From: DMER64 sp041652255 | GTDB taxonomy: Bacteria; Bacteroidota; Bacteroidia; Bacteroidales; UBA932 | Assembly: GCA_041652255.1 (NCBI GenBank) | Contig: JBAZHT010000005.1 | Coordinates: 1 to 55,930, forward strand | Direction of reading: 5' to 3' | Length of the DNA stretch: 55,930 nt | Made by a program: the position numbers and the translations under genes | The notes under the pieces: generated by a model | The model's database searches: none | Seen by the model: only the letters and a program-made list of their open reading frames with translations | What the model was told of the DNA's origin: nothing | In this document: in pieces, positions 46,118 through 54,547 of the stretch | How the letters are laid out: every line of letters starts with the position of its first letter | Numbering within the stretch: the stretch's first letter is position 1

Positions 46118-47348
46118 CCCCAAAGATAAGGTAAGCAACCAAAAGGGTAAAGACTATGTTCACACCCTGTGCAGTTAGGAATGCTTTCAGGGGTTGGCGG
46201 TTTTCCTTAGAGAAAATTTCTTTAAACCGTGTTTCCAGACCAATACAAACAAAGGCAATACTGAACAGGGAATTGCTGAATCCTTTGGTGATCTTTCCAA
46301 CGACCTTGGCGTCTTCAATACTGAAGAAAATACTGAAGATCAGGGAAGCAAGTACAAATCCTACGACAAATTTCGGGAAACGATCCCATATCAGTTTTAT
46401 TGTAGGTTTTTCCTGTCCTTCTTTTCCTTTATAAGTCCAGTAAAGAGCTATCAGGAAGGCTGCAACACCCAGCAGCACGTTTTGGGAAGACTTCACAATA
46501 ATGGCCGTTTGAGCGGCTTCTTCTCCCAACATGGTACCTGCGGCAGCTACGGCCCCGGTGGTATCAATGGTCCCACCCAGCCAGGCACCGGCAACCGATG
46601 AAGACAATCCCATCAGTTCTGAAAGCCACGGCAACAGGTACATCATGGGAATGGCGATCACCAGCACGAGTGAGATCACCGTTGACAATTTTTTGTTGTT
46701 TCCCTTGATCACACCGCATGTGGCAATGGCGGCAGATACACCGCAAATGGAAACACCACTGGCCAGCATTGTGGCCATTTCATCATCGACTTTCATTTTA
46801 CGGGCAACCCAGAATGCGAAATTCCATACAACAAGAACAACCACCAAAGCCTGGGCCAGGCCGTATGCACCGGCTTTCATGACTTCCCCGAACAAGATGG
46901 TGGATCCAAGTGTGATGATACCTACCTTAATGTAAAATTCACTCTGAATGCCCGGTTTCAGCCATTTTGGAACGCCCACGATGTTACTGATGATCAATCC
47001 GAAAATTACGGCAAAAAATACGGATTCCAGCCCGGTGGATTTTACGGCGGGAATGGCTGCAACTACATTGGAGAGAAGCGCCAGAAGATAGATCGCAAGA
47101 AATGAGAAGAACAATCCTTTCAGGGGTTTTTTAAGAATAAACGATGTCAGGTAAGTCACAAGCATCAGAAAAACAAACATATACCCGGCATCCAACCATT
47201 CTTTGGCCGTAAAAAGGGTTTTTGGCATCCTGGGCATAACGGCAGGTACTATAACCGCCAGCGCCAGAATGATGGTAGCTGCAACTACTATGATCCAGTC
47301 TTCTGTCATAAATTGTTTCCACCACGACTGTTTAGTTTCTTTAGTCAT
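46095..47348 (-). CDS. YeiH-family putative sulfate exporter
   Basis: A membrane protein of the UPF0324/YeiH family (COG2855), proposed to export sulfate or other anions. The 417-residue chain has about ten or eleven membrane helices, with the pattern ASGVSICGVSAAIATCGVIKG and GGTIDTTGAVAAAGTMLG, both Gly-rich and conserved, and NVLLGVAAFLIALYW. The family name rests mainly on indirect evidence. It follows a porin gene on the same strand after 29 bases, suggesting joint use: outer-membrane passage plus inner-membrane transport. The 3' end overlaps rnz by 23 bases. Confidence 0.88.
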   Translation of the reverse strand: MTKETKQSWWKQFMTEDWIIVVAATIILALAVIVPAVMPRMPKTLFTAKEWLDAGYMFVFLMLVTYLTSFILKKPLKGLFFSFLAIYLLALLSNVVAAIPAVKSTGLESVFFAVIFGLIISNIVGVPKWLKPGIQSEFYIKVGIITLGSTILFGEVMKAGAYGLAQALVVVLVVWNFAFWVARKMKVDDEMATMLASGVSICGVSAAIATCGVIKGNNKKLSTVISLVLVIAIPMMYLLPWLSELMGLSSSVAGAWLGGTIDTTGAVAAAGTMLGEEAAQTAIIVKSSQNVLLGVAAFLIALYWTYKGKEGQEKPTIKLIWDRFPKFVVGFVLASLIFSIFFSIEDAKVVGKITKGFSNSLFSIAFVCIGLETRFKEIFSKENRQPLKAFLTAQGVNIVFTLLVAYLIFGVIQPLLG

Positions 47349-47377
47349 AAAAATAAGGTTTTAGTTAGTTATCTTCT

Positions 47378-48391
47378 TTAGAAACGTGCCGTAAGCATAA
47401 TGCCCAGCAATCCGTTGTTGTTCTCTTTTTCAATAAATGTCCTGTAGGTATAATTGACCTGCAGACGGAACATTTTGTGCGGCCAGTAGTCAAACCCCAC
47501 CAGGTAGTTTATTTGTCGCGAATTTTCATTGGCCAGGTCCTTACGCATAAAATCGTATTTTAGTAAAGGCTGAAATTTTCCTGCGAATTTATAACCGGCA
47601 ACAACGTAGAAACCGTCGCTGTCTGTCTGGTCGGTTTTTCCTTTCAGGTATTCACCTCTAAGCAGTATGTCCCCGTCATCGTACCGGGCTCCGAAGCCGT
47701 AACGTGTTCTTGGGTTCAGGTCTCCGTCTTCCCCTATCTTTCCGTTGTAGTAGGATGCGGTCAGGGTTACCGGGCGAATGGGATGGATCTCCAGCCGGCC
47801 TGTAATGTCCTTATGTTTGTTGTTGTCTTTTACATTGATGCCCGTTCCGTTGTACAGACCTACCACGTAATCAATAATATTGTAACCGTCCTGTTGGAAA
47901 AAGCCACCGTATACGGCAACTCCCAGGTCTCGTCCGGCTCCTTTGCTTCCTGCAAGGTCATTAATTCCCGAAAGGTAACTGACAACCTGTGAATTCTCCA
48001 TGGTTTCCAGTGTCAGTGGCCCGTAAGGGTTTTCAAGAGAAAAAGCCAGTTTGAACTGACCTGCCTGAATATTGAACATAGGACTGAATTTCAACCTGAC
48101 ATACGCATCAATGATCTTTGGAGAAGACGCAAAGTCTACCTGCAATCTGTAATCGAGCCATTTGACAAGGTCGCCTTTAAAATCAAGTCTGGCGCGTCGG
48201 ATGTCAAAAGAGTTTTGATCGTTTTCATACTGGTATCGTAAGTTGATAAATCCCGATAGTTTCGGAAGTTTTGACACGATACTTTCCAGATTGGATGTTC
48301 TTTCTTCAAGCGCTGATACCTGTGCCCCTGCAGGTATGCCGATAAAGAAAATCAGAAACAATACGATAACGGGCCGGATAATTGTTTTCAT
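47378..48391 (-). CDS. Outer-membrane porin, phosphate-selective O/P type
   Basis: An outer-membrane beta-barrel of the OprO/OprP-like group (PF07396). The open frame extends upstream to 48586, but the signal peptide starts at ATG 48391: MKTIIRPVIVLFLIFFIGIPAGAQ, spanning residues 1-23. A short coiled segment (ALEERTSNLESIVSKL) then precedes the barrel, which shows alternating strands such as GFINLRYQYEN, RRARLDFKGDL and RLQVDFASSPKIIDAYV, ending in the outer-membrane C-terminal Phe (LTARF). 337 residues encode about 16 strands. It is transcribed from a -7 element at 48435-48442 and leads an operon with the YeiH-like exporter. The anion carried is not known. Confidence 0.88.
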   Translation of the reverse strand: MKTIIRPVIVLFLIFFIGIPAGAQVSALEERTSNLESIVSKLPKLSGFINLRYQYENDQNSFDIRRARLDFKGDLVKWLDYRLQVDFASSPKIIDAYVRLKFSPMFNIQAGQFKLAFSLENPYGPLTLETMENSQVVSYLSGINDLAGSKGAGRDLGVAVYGGFFQQDGYNIIDYVVGLYNGTGINVKDNNKHKDITGRLEIHPIRPVTLTASYYNGKIGEDGDLNPRTRYGFGARYDDGDILLRGEYLKGKTDQTDSDGFYVVAGYKFAGKFQPLLKYDFMRKDLANENSRQINYLVGFDYWPHKMFRLQVNYTYRTFIEKENNNGLLGIMLTARF

Positions 48392-48434
48392 AAAGATCAG
48401 GTCTGTAAAATTGTATAAGGTTAGATAGTAAATG

Positions 48435-48442
48435 CAAATATA
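48435..48442 (-). promoter_or_regulatory. Bacteroidota -7 element for porin-yeiH
   Basis: Minus-strand TATATTTG fits TAnnTTTG, 43 bases before the porin ATG. Confidence 0.6.
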
Positions 48443-48504
48443 GTAAAAGCATTTACTAAAAAAATAACCTGTTTCAAAAAAAAGGAAAGGGGAGTAATAT
48501 TTAT

Positions 48505-48512
48505 TACATTTG
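48505..48512 (+). promoter_or_regulatory. -7 element almost touching the S41 protease start codon
   Basis: TACATTTG is a full TAnnTTTG match and ends six bases before the ATG at 48519, so the message should be leaderless or carry one or two extra bases. Confidence 0.65.
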
Positions 48513-48518
48513 TACCAT

Positions 48519-50102
48519 ATGAAAAAGATCCCCTTTATTCTACCGGTATTGACTTTCCTGTTGATGGTAAGTCGGCCTGCATACACACAAATATCTGATG
48601 ACGGATTGAATCAGCAGGTTAACAAAATGGGACAGGCGTTGTTTTATGTCGGACAGTACTATCTTGACAGTATTGATACGGGAGCATTAGTGGACGGCAT
48701 GATGAAAACACTGGTGGATCAGCTGGACCCGCATTCAAGTTTTATACCTGCAGATGAAGTGAAAGCCATGAACGAACCACTGGAAGGTAATTTTGATGGG
48801 ATAGGCATTGAATTTGCCATTATACGGGATACATTGGTCGTAGTTAATCCGATCGCAGGGGCTCCGTCTGAAAGTGTGGGCATAAGGGCTGACGACAGGA
48901 TAGTGGCTGTGGATGGTAAAGAAATATCCTCTCCCGATCTTTCCAATCAACAGGTATACGACCTGCTGAGGGGCCCCAAAGGGACCCGGGTGGGGTTGAC
49001 CGTAATACGTAAGGGAGAAAGCGAAACTTTGTATTTTGAAGTGGTACGCGATAAAATACCTATCAACAGTATAGATGCTTCTTACTGGGCCGCTCCGGGC
49101 ATTATGTACGTTAAGCTGAACAAATTTGCCCTGACCACACAGGAGGAATTCATTGCGGCTTTTAAAGGAATAGAACGTATGCCCCGGGGACTGATACTGG
49201 ATCTTCAGGGTAACGGAGGCGGCTTTCTGGGCGCTGCGGTATTCCTGGCAGAACAATTCCTGCAGAAAGGGGAACTGGTTCTGTTTACAGAAGGTGGAAA
49301 AATGAAGCGCCGGGAGATCCCGGCCTCGGGAATGGGCTTCTTTATGAACACTCCGGTTGTTGTACTGATAGATGAAAGGTCTGCCTCGGCAAGTGAGATC
49401 GTGGCGGGAGCCATTCAGGACTGGGACCGCGGAACAATCGTCGGAAGGCGTTCGTTCGGGAAAGGTCTGGTGCAGCAGTCGTTTCCGTTGAGCGACGGTT
49501 CTGAGTTGCGCCTGACCGTGGCAAGGTACCATACCCCCAGCGGGAGGGTTATCCAGTCTCCCTATGAAATGGGGGAAAAGGATCTGTATTACAGGGATTT
49601 CATGGAACGCTACCAGAGGGGCGAATCGTATCATGCAGACAGTATTCAGATACCTGACTCATTGGCATTCAGGACATTGAGAGAAAATAGAATTGTGTAC
49701 GGGGGAGGCGGGATCATGCCAGATGTGTTTGTACCTGCAGATACCACCTATTATTCGGAATTTTACATACAATTGGCCCGCAGGGGGATCGTAAATGCGT
49801 TCATCAATGATTTTCTGGATACAGAAAGAGAGGAGCTTTCTAAACGTTACGACTCTTTTGAATCGTATGACAAAGGGATGACTACGGATAAAGTCCCGTT
49901 TGCCGGCCTGTTGGAATACGCTGAAAGAGAAGGGTTCGTCCCGGGGGAAGGAGACCTGGCTTTATCGGAAAAACATATCAGAATGCAGCTCAAGGCTTTG
50001 ATAGGTGCCCGCTTGTTCGGACAGGGATATTTTTACAGGGTGATCAATCCGCTTCTGCCTGAATACCGGAAGGCGCTGGAAGTTATGAACGGGATGCTAT
50101 GA
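48519..50102 (+). CDS. S41-family C-terminal processing peptidase
   Basis: A periplasmic serine protease of the tail-specific (Ctp) class. A signal peptide of about 23 residues ends at AYTQ. A PDZ domain (residues about 90-180, with GNFDGIGIEFAI, SESVGIRADDRIVAVDGKEI and LLRGPKGTRV) recognises substrate C-termini. The S41 core follows with LILDLQGNGGGFLG, the nucleophile Ser in ERSASASEI and the catalytic Lys in FGKGLVQQ, a Ser-Lys dyad. The C-terminal 150 residues form an extra helical part. The frame is also open from a TTG at 48510, but that codon is the end of the -7 element, so the ATG at 48519 is the start. Its 3' end overlaps mnmA by 20 bases. Length is 527 residues. Confidence 0.93.
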   Translation: MKKIPFILPVLTFLLMVSRPAYTQISDDGLNQQVNKMGQALFYVGQYYLDSIDTGALVDGMMKTLVDQLDPHSSFIPADEVKAMNEPLEGNFDGIGIEFAIIRDTLVVVNPIAGAPSESVGIRADDRIVAVDGKEISSPDLSNQQVYDLLRGPKGTRVGLTVIRKGESETLYFEVVRDKIPINSIDASYWAAPGIMYVKLNKFALTTQEEFIAAFKGIERMPRGLILDLQGNGGGFLGAAVFLAEQFLQKGELVLFTEGGKMKRREIPASGMGFFMNTPVVVLIDERSASASEIVAGAIQDWDRGTIVGRRSFGKGLVQQSFPLSDGSELRLTVARYHTPSGRVIQSPYEMGEKDLYYRDFMERYQRGESYHADSIQIPDSLAFRTLRENRIVYGGGGIMPDVFVPADTTYYSEFYIQLARRGIVNAFINDFLDTEREELSKRYDSFESYDKGMTTDKVPFAGLLEYAEREGFVPGEGDLALSEKHIRMQLKALIGARLFGQGYFYRVINPLLPEYRKALEVMNGML

Positions 50103-51177
50103 CCCCTGACCCGGCCAGTTCTTCTCCCCGGTACCAGGCCGCAAATTGCCCCGGGGTAATCCCGCGCTGAGGTTCGGTGAAGGTGATGCTCAGTCCCTTT
50201 TCACACCGTACGATGCCTTCCTGGAGAAGTTGCCTGTAACGTATGCGAATGCTATAAGGTCGCTCTTGACCTTCTTTTAATTCAAGGCCCGGACGTATCC
50301 AGTGAATATCTTTTTCTTCAATGGTTAGTTTGTTGTGGTACAATCCCGGATGGTCCTGTCCTTCTCCTACATACACGGTATTTGTGTCAACGTCTGTCGA
50401 AAGCACAAACAAAGGATTTACGTGCCCGCCTATACGGAGCCCTTTGCGTTGTCCTATAGTGTAGAAATGAGCCCCGTCGTGCTTGCCGATGATTTTGCGG
50501 GAACCATCCCGGAACACTTCCACGACATCTCCTTCGCGCGGTTTGAGTTTCTGTTGCAAAAAGACCGGAAGATCTACTTTCCCGACAAAACAAATACCCT
50601 GGGAATCTTTCCTGTCCGCCGTTGGCAAGCCGGCTTCCTGTGCCAGCTCCCTGACCCTTGGTTTTCTTAGTTCACCTATAGGAAAGATCGCTCTTGACAA
50701 TTGCTCCTGGTTAAGCTGGCATAAAAAATAAGACTGGTCTTTGTTGTTGTCAATTCCCTGTAATAACCTGAATTCTCCGTCAGCAGTCATATCCGAACGG
50801 CAGTAATGGCCTGTGGCCACTTTTTCCGCGCCCAGTTCGAGTGCTTTTTCCAGGAATGCATCAAATTTGATCTCGCGGTTACACAAAACATCCGGATTGG
50901 GTGTGCGCCCTTTTCCGTATTCGTTGAACATATAGTTCACCACCCGTTCACGATATTCCCGGCTCAGGTCAGTAAAATAAAAAGGGATATCCAGCTTACG
51001 GGCGACCATCTTGGCCAGGTCCAGGTCTTCTTCCCAGGCGCAGTCTCCGTGTAAAGTTCCTGTGGTGTCGTGCCAGTTACGCATGAACATAGCAATGAGA
51101 TCGTACCCCTTTTGTTTAAGAAGAAGGGCAGCTACCGAAGAATCCACTCCGCCTGACAATCCGATCGCTATTTTCAT
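50083..51177 (-). CDS. mnmA: tRNA-specific 2-thiouridylase MnmA
   Basis: Adds sulfur to uridine 34 of Lys, Glu and Gln tRNAs. The 364-residue protein has the ATP-pyrophosphatase P-loop GLSGGVDSSVA at the start, FMRNWHD, the catalytic Cys in PDVLCNREIKF and the second Cys in DSQGICFVGKV, all needed for sulfur relay. The frame extends upstream to 51225, but the P-loop protein starts at ATG 51177. The SRP RNA gene lies 14 bases upstream of it on the same strand. Its end overlaps the S41 gene by 20 bases. Confidence 0.96.
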   Translation of the reverse strand: MKIAIGLSGGVDSSVAALLLKQKGYDLIAMFMRNWHDTTGTLHGDCAWEEDLDLAKMVARKLDIPFYFTDLSREYRERVVNYMFNEYGKGRTPNPDVLCNREIKFDAFLEKALELGAEKVATGHYCRSDMTADGEFRLLQGIDNNKDQSYFLCQLNQEQLSRAIFPIGELRKPRVRELAQEAGLPTADRKDSQGICFVGKVDLPVFLQQKLKPREGDVVEVFRDGSRKIIGKHDGAHFYTIGQRKGLRIGGHVNPLFVLSTDVDTNTVYVGEGQDHPGLYHNKLTIEEKDIHWIRPGLELKEGQERPYSIRIRYRQLLQEGIVRCEKGLSITFTEPQRGITPGQFAAWYRGEELAGSGVIASRS

Positions 51178-51191
51178 ATTGAAATAAAAAA

Positions 51192-51288
51192 GGGTAAGCT
51201 TGGTGTATCGCACCGCTACAACCACCTACCCTTGCTGTCTTCCAACCCTGGGGGAGTTCAGTGGGAGCTGGTCGTACACGACTTACCC
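51192..51288 (-). ncRNA. ffs: Signal recognition particle RNA, small bacterial type (4.5S)
   Basis: On the minus strand about 97 bases fold into one long hairpin closed by GGGTAAG (51288-51282) with CTTACCC (51198-51192), followed by TTTTTT. The tip carries the conserved Ffh-binding domain: CCAGG-GTT-GGAAG-AC-AGCAAGG, with the GGAA loop and the symmetric and asymmetric bulges typical of SRP RNA. A -7 element TACCTTTG (51293-51300) lies just upstream. It partners Ffh and targets membrane proteins to the Sec translocon. The gene sits between cdd and mnmA. Confidence 0.92.
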
Positions 51289-51292
51289 GTGG

Positions 51293-51300
51293 CAAAGGTA
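51293..51300 (-). promoter_or_regulatory. Bacteroidota -7 element for the SRP RNA
   Basis: Minus-strand TACCTTTG fits TAnnTTTG and lies four bases before the closing stem of the SRP RNA, as expected for the start site of a stable RNA. Confidence 0.75.
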
Positions 51301-51307
51301 CAAAAAA

Positions 51308-51745
51308 TCAGAAAGAATCAAATCCGAAAGGAAGGAGATCTTTGACGCTTTTGAAAATAAATATCTTGTCTCCGTTTGCCAGGATCATGCGAATGGGAGC
51401 TCCGGCTCTTTTTTCACTTTCCAAAAGTACCTGGCGACAAACTCCGCATGGAGATGCTGTAACGGCAATGGCCCGGATCTTTGATTCAGGGAAGTTGGCG
51501 TGTGCATAAAAGATGACTGCGCGTTCGGCACAGATCCCGGCAGGAAAGGAGGCATTTTCCTGGTTGTTTCCCTGAAGGATCATCCCGTTGTCAAGACGGA
51601 CAGCGGCTCCCACCCGAAACCCGGAATAGGGTGCATAAGCATTGTGTGCTGCCTTAAAAGCCATTTCTATCAATTCGGAATCTTCCCGTTCCAGGTCGTT
51701 TTTGACCGTCTCTGTATAATCAATCTTAAGGGTACTCCTGTTCAT
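51308..51745 (-). CDS. cdd: Cytidine deaminase
   Basis: Deaminates cytidine and deoxycytidine to uridines in pyrimidine salvage. The 145-residue homotetrameric type has AYAPYSGFRVGAA, the zinc motif CAERAV (Cys with Glu as proton shuttle) and PCGVCRQVL with the other two zinc Cys. The usual PCGACRQ reads PCGVCRQ here. The N-terminus is about 15 residues longer than in Bacillus. It is divergent from the glucosaminidase gene, and each has a -7 element in the 54-base gap. Confidence 0.93.
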   Translation of the reverse strand: MNRSTLKIDYTETVKNDLEREDSELIEMAFKAAHNAYAPYSGFRVGAAVRLDNGMILQGNNQENASFPAGICAERAVIFYAHANFPESKIRAIAVTASPCGVCRQVLLESEKRAGAPIRMILANGDKIFIFKSVKDLLPFGFDSF

Positions 51746-51768
51746 GAGGTATGAAGGTTTATAGAACG

Positions 51769-51776
51769 CAAATATA
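51769..51776 (-). promoter_or_regulatory. Bacteroidota -7 element for cdd
   Basis: Minus-strand TATATTTG fits TAnnTTTG, 23 bases before the cdd start, divergent from the glucosaminidase promoter. Confidence 0.65.
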
Positions 51777-51787
51777 ATAATTTATAC

Positions 51788-51795
51788 TACATTTG
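51788..51795 (+). promoter_or_regulatory. -7 element four bases before the glucosaminidase start codon
   Basis: TACATTTG is a full match and is followed by CAGC and then the ATG at 51800, so transcription should start at or inside the start codon: a leaderless message. Confidence 0.7.
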
Positions 51796-51799
51796 CAGC

Positions 51800-52765
51800 A
51801 TGTTGAATCCGTGTCTATATAAGGCATTTTGCATTGTTTTATTTATTCTCCCGGTAAATGTTGCTGCCGGTCCGTTATCCGGTCAACGGGGTCAGGAATT
51901 ATCGAGGGAACAATACATAGCACGTTACAAAAATATTGCCGTAAATCAGATGCACCGGTACGGCATACCTGCCAGTATCATCCTGGCCCAGGGTTGCCTG
52001 GAATCCGGCAACGGGAACAGCCGTCTGGCTGTGGAGGCAAACAACCATTTTGGAATAAAATGCCACGAATGGGAAGGAGACAGGATTTATCACGACGACG
52101 ATGCCGCGGGCGAATGTTTCAGGAAGTATCCTACGCCTGAAGATTCTTATTACGATCATTCCTATTTTTTAAGAACACGTCCCCGTTATGCCGGTTTGTT
52201 TGAACTGGATCTTTCTGATTACAAAGGATGGGCATACGGGCTTAAAGAGGCGGGTTATGCCACAAATCCAAGGTATGCCCAATTGCTCATAGACCTGATA
52301 GAAAAGAACCGGTTGTACCTGTATGACAGTTATCCTCTTGTGGAAGCAGGGGAGGACCCTGTGGTTACCGGGGTTCCTTCAGGCAGGCCTTTGCCCGCAA
52401 AGGAAGATGATGTATTTACCATTTCGGTGGAAAGAAGGATCCGGATGACCAACGGGAAAAGATATGTCCTGGCCGTACCCGGAGATACATACCGTTCACT
52501 TGCAGCCGAGTACAGGCTTTTCCGCGGAGAGATCACCCGCTTTAACGATGTTCCCCGGAATGCCGGGTTAGCTGTAGGAGAAAAGGTCTACCTGGAACGC
52601 AAGGCCCGAAAAGGTCCTGAAGGAACTTCTACATGGACATCCCGCGAGGGAGAAACCTGGCTGGATGTCTCCCGGCGCTTTGGGATACGGCTGGAATCCC
52701 TTCGTGGCATGAACCCCGGAATAGATGCTGAATTGATCCCGGGAACGGTATTACGTCTAAGATAA
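51800..52765 (+). CDS. Exported glucosaminidase (GH73) with LysM-like repeats
   Basis: A cell-wall hydrolase that cuts glycan strands. The 321-residue protein has an N-terminal signal peptide (about residues 1-27), a GH73 domain (about 35-175) with LAQGCLESGNGNSRLA carrying the catalytic Glu, NNHFGIKCHEW, ECFRKYPTPEDSYYDHSYFL and AGYATNPRYA, and two C-terminal LysM-like peptidoglycan-binding repeats (VPGDTYRSLAAEYRL and REGETWLDVSRRFGIRLESLRGMN). The message appears leaderless. mltG starts 12 bases downstream, so two wall hydrolases are made together. Confidence 0.9.
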   Translation: MLNPCLYKAFCIVLFILPVNVAAGPLSGQRGQELSREQYIARYKNIAVNQMHRYGIPASIILAQGCLESGNGNSRLAVEANNHFGIKCHEWEGDRIYHDDDAAGECFRKYPTPEDSYYDHSYFLRTRPRYAGLFELDLSDYKGWAYGLKEAGYATNPRYAQLLIDLIEKNRLYLYDSYPLVEAGEDPVVTGVPSGRPLPAKEDDVFTISVERRIRMTNGKRYVLAVPGDTYRSLAAEYRLFRGEITRFNDVPRNAGLAVGEKVYLERKARKGPEGTSTWTSREGETWLDVSRRFGIRLESLRGMNPGIDAELIPGTVLRLR

Positions 52766-52776
52766 GTAATCATTGC

Positions 52777-53832
52777 ATGAAAAGAAGATCAGGAATTTTT
52801 ATAAGCTTTTTGGTGTTGATCCTGGTAGCGGTTGTTACAGTTGCCGCATGGCTTTTTTTAACTTTTCGCCATAAGAATATTGTAACTCAAAACGGCGTTG
52901 TTTCTTATTTATTGGTACCGCACGGGGCGGATTTTGAACAACTGATGGACAGTTTAACAGGTAACGGCAATTTAAAAATTGAAAAAACTTTCCGTTGGGC
53001 TGCCGCGCATGAAAACCTCCCGGACAATGTTCATCCGGGAAGGTATGCCCTTGATCCGGACATGAATAACCAGCAACTGGCAAGAAAACTGGCCATGGGC
53101 TGGCAGGATCCTTTAAATATAACCGTTTCGGGCACCATCAGGACATTTGAACGGCTGGCGGCCGTATTGGCACGGAACCTGGAAATTGATTCGGCAGGGA
53201 TGTTGTCTCATATCAGGAATGATTCCCTGATCGCTTCCATGGGATTTGATTCGGTCAGCCTGCGGGGAATGTTCATCCCCAATACTTATGAAGTCTACTG
53301 GACGGTATCGGAAGAAGAACTTCTAAATAGAATGTACCGTGAATACAATCAGTTCTGGAACGAAAGCAGGAAGGAAAAAGCGCGACTGCTGGGCATGACC
53401 CCTTTGGAAGTGAGTACGCTGGCTTCCATTGTTTATGAAGAAACAAAAAAAACCGATGAAATGCCTGCTGTTGCAGGTGTTTATATAAACCGTCTCCGTA
53501 TCAATATGCCTTTGCAGGCAGATCCCACATTGATCTTTGCGACGGGGGATTATTCCATCCGGAGGGTTCTGAAAAAGCACACTCGCATTGACTCTCCTTA
53601 CAATACGTACAAAAACCGCGGGCTTCCCCCCGGCCCCATTAGTGTGCCGTCCATTGAAGCCATAGATGCCGTATTGAATTATCAGGATCACGATTACCTG
53701 TATTTCTGTGCCAAAGATGATTTTAGCGGATACCACGACTTTGCCCCCACATTGCGTGAGCATATGAAAAATGCCCGAAAATTCCAGCGTGCCTTAACAG
53801 AGCGTCTGCAGCAGGAGGGGAAGGGACAATGA
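52777..53832 (+). CDS. mltG: Endolytic transglycosylase MltG
   Basis: Cuts nascent glycan strands at the outer face of the inner membrane and so sets their length. The 351-residue protein has one N-terminal membrane helix (about residues 7-30), a LysM-like subdomain with VPHGADFEQLMDSL, and the catalytic YceG domain with LASIVYEET (catalytic Glu), ADPTLIFA, DSPYNTYKNRGLPPGPI and FCAKDDFSGYHDFAPTLREH. Usual length. Its TGA overlaps the ATG of the next gene (ATGA). Confidence 0.95.
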   Translation: MKRRSGIFISFLVLILVAVVTVAAWLFLTFRHKNIVTQNGVVSYLLVPHGADFEQLMDSLTGNGNLKIEKTFRWAAAHENLPDNVHPGRYALDPDMNNQQLARKLAMGWQDPLNITVSGTIRTFERLAAVLARNLEIDSAGMLSHIRNDSLIASMGFDSVSLRGMFIPNTYEVYWTVSEEELLNRMYREYNQFWNESRKEKARLLGMTPLEVSTLASIVYEETKKTDEMPAVAGVYINRLRINMPLQADPTLIFATGDYSIRRVLKKHTRIDSPYNTYKNRGLPPGPISVPSIEAIDAVLNYQDHDYLYFCAKDDFSGYHDFAPTLREHMKNARKFQRALTERLQQEGKGQ

Positions 53833-54545
53833 AAGATACGGTCTTATACCTGATACCCGCACCGCTGGGAGATGCGGATCCCCGGCTGGTCATTCCGGAA
53901 GGAACCATTCAGAAGGTCCATGAATTGCGTTATTTTGTGGTTGAAGAATTGAGATCGGCAAGGCGTTATTTGTCCTCCCTGGGATTACAGGTTCAAACCC
54001 TTGAATTGGAATTATTAAACGAGCATACAAATCCGGAAGATATGAGTCGGTTGTTGGATCCCATGCGTAAAGGTTTTTCCATGGGACTGATCTCGGAAGC
54101 GGGGTTGCCCGCCGTGGCGGATCCGGGTGCCGAGCTGGTGGCTCTGGCACATAAAAACGGATTTCAGGTGGTTCCCCTTACCGGACCCTCATCCCTCATG
54201 CTTGCCCTGATGGGTTCCGGACTCAACGGGCAGCAATTTGCATTCCACGGTTACCTCCCGGTAAAGCCGCCAATGCGGGATAAAAAGATCAGGGAGCTGG
54301 AAAGAGACTCGGCAAGGGATCATCAGACGCAGATCTTTATTGAAACACCATACAGGAATGCGGCATTGTTCCGGGCGCTGGTGGCTTGCTGCCATCCCCG
54401 CACCAGGCTGACCATTGCCCTGGATCTTACCATGCCGGATGCTTTTATTGGGACACATACCATAGGCGACTGGCGAAAAAATGAACCCGATTTTGAGGGG
54501 ATTTACAGAAAAAAACCATGTGTATTTTTAATAATGGCTGATTGA
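53829..54545 (+). CDS. RsmI-like SAM methyltransferase (tetrapyrrole methylase fold)
   Basis: A SAM-dependent methyltransferase of the tetrapyrrole methylase fold, related to the 16S rRNA methyltransferase RsmI. The 238-residue protein has LIPAPLGDAD at the start, RYFVVEELRSARRYL, GLISEAGLPAVADPGAELV with the Gly-rich SAM loop, VPLTGPSSLMLALMGSGL, FHGYLP and FIETPYRN. In RsmI these read TPIGNL and SDAGTP, so this is the separate, divergent Bacteroidota group usually annotated only as SAM-dependent methyltransferase; whether it methylates rRNA is unproven. It overlaps mltG by four bases and precedes folB by two. Confidence 0.85.
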   Translation: MKDTVLYLIPAPLGDADPRLVIPEGTIQKVHELRYFVVEELRSARRYLSSLGLQVQTLELELLNEHTNPEDMSRLLDPMRKGFSMGLISEAGLPAVADPGAELVALAHKNGFQVVPLTGPSSLMLALMGSGLNGQQFAFHGYLPVKPPMRDKKIRELERDSARDHQTQIFIETPYRNAALFRALVACCHPRTRLTIALDLTMPDAFIGTHTIGDWRKNEPDFEGIYRKKPCVFLIMAD

Positions 54546-54547
54546 TT

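Noticed and set aside
48735..49634. 299-codon open frame antisense to the S41 protease
   Set aside because: It lies fully opposite a clear gene whose motifs explain the sequence, has no recognisable domain, and looks like a shadow of its codon use.
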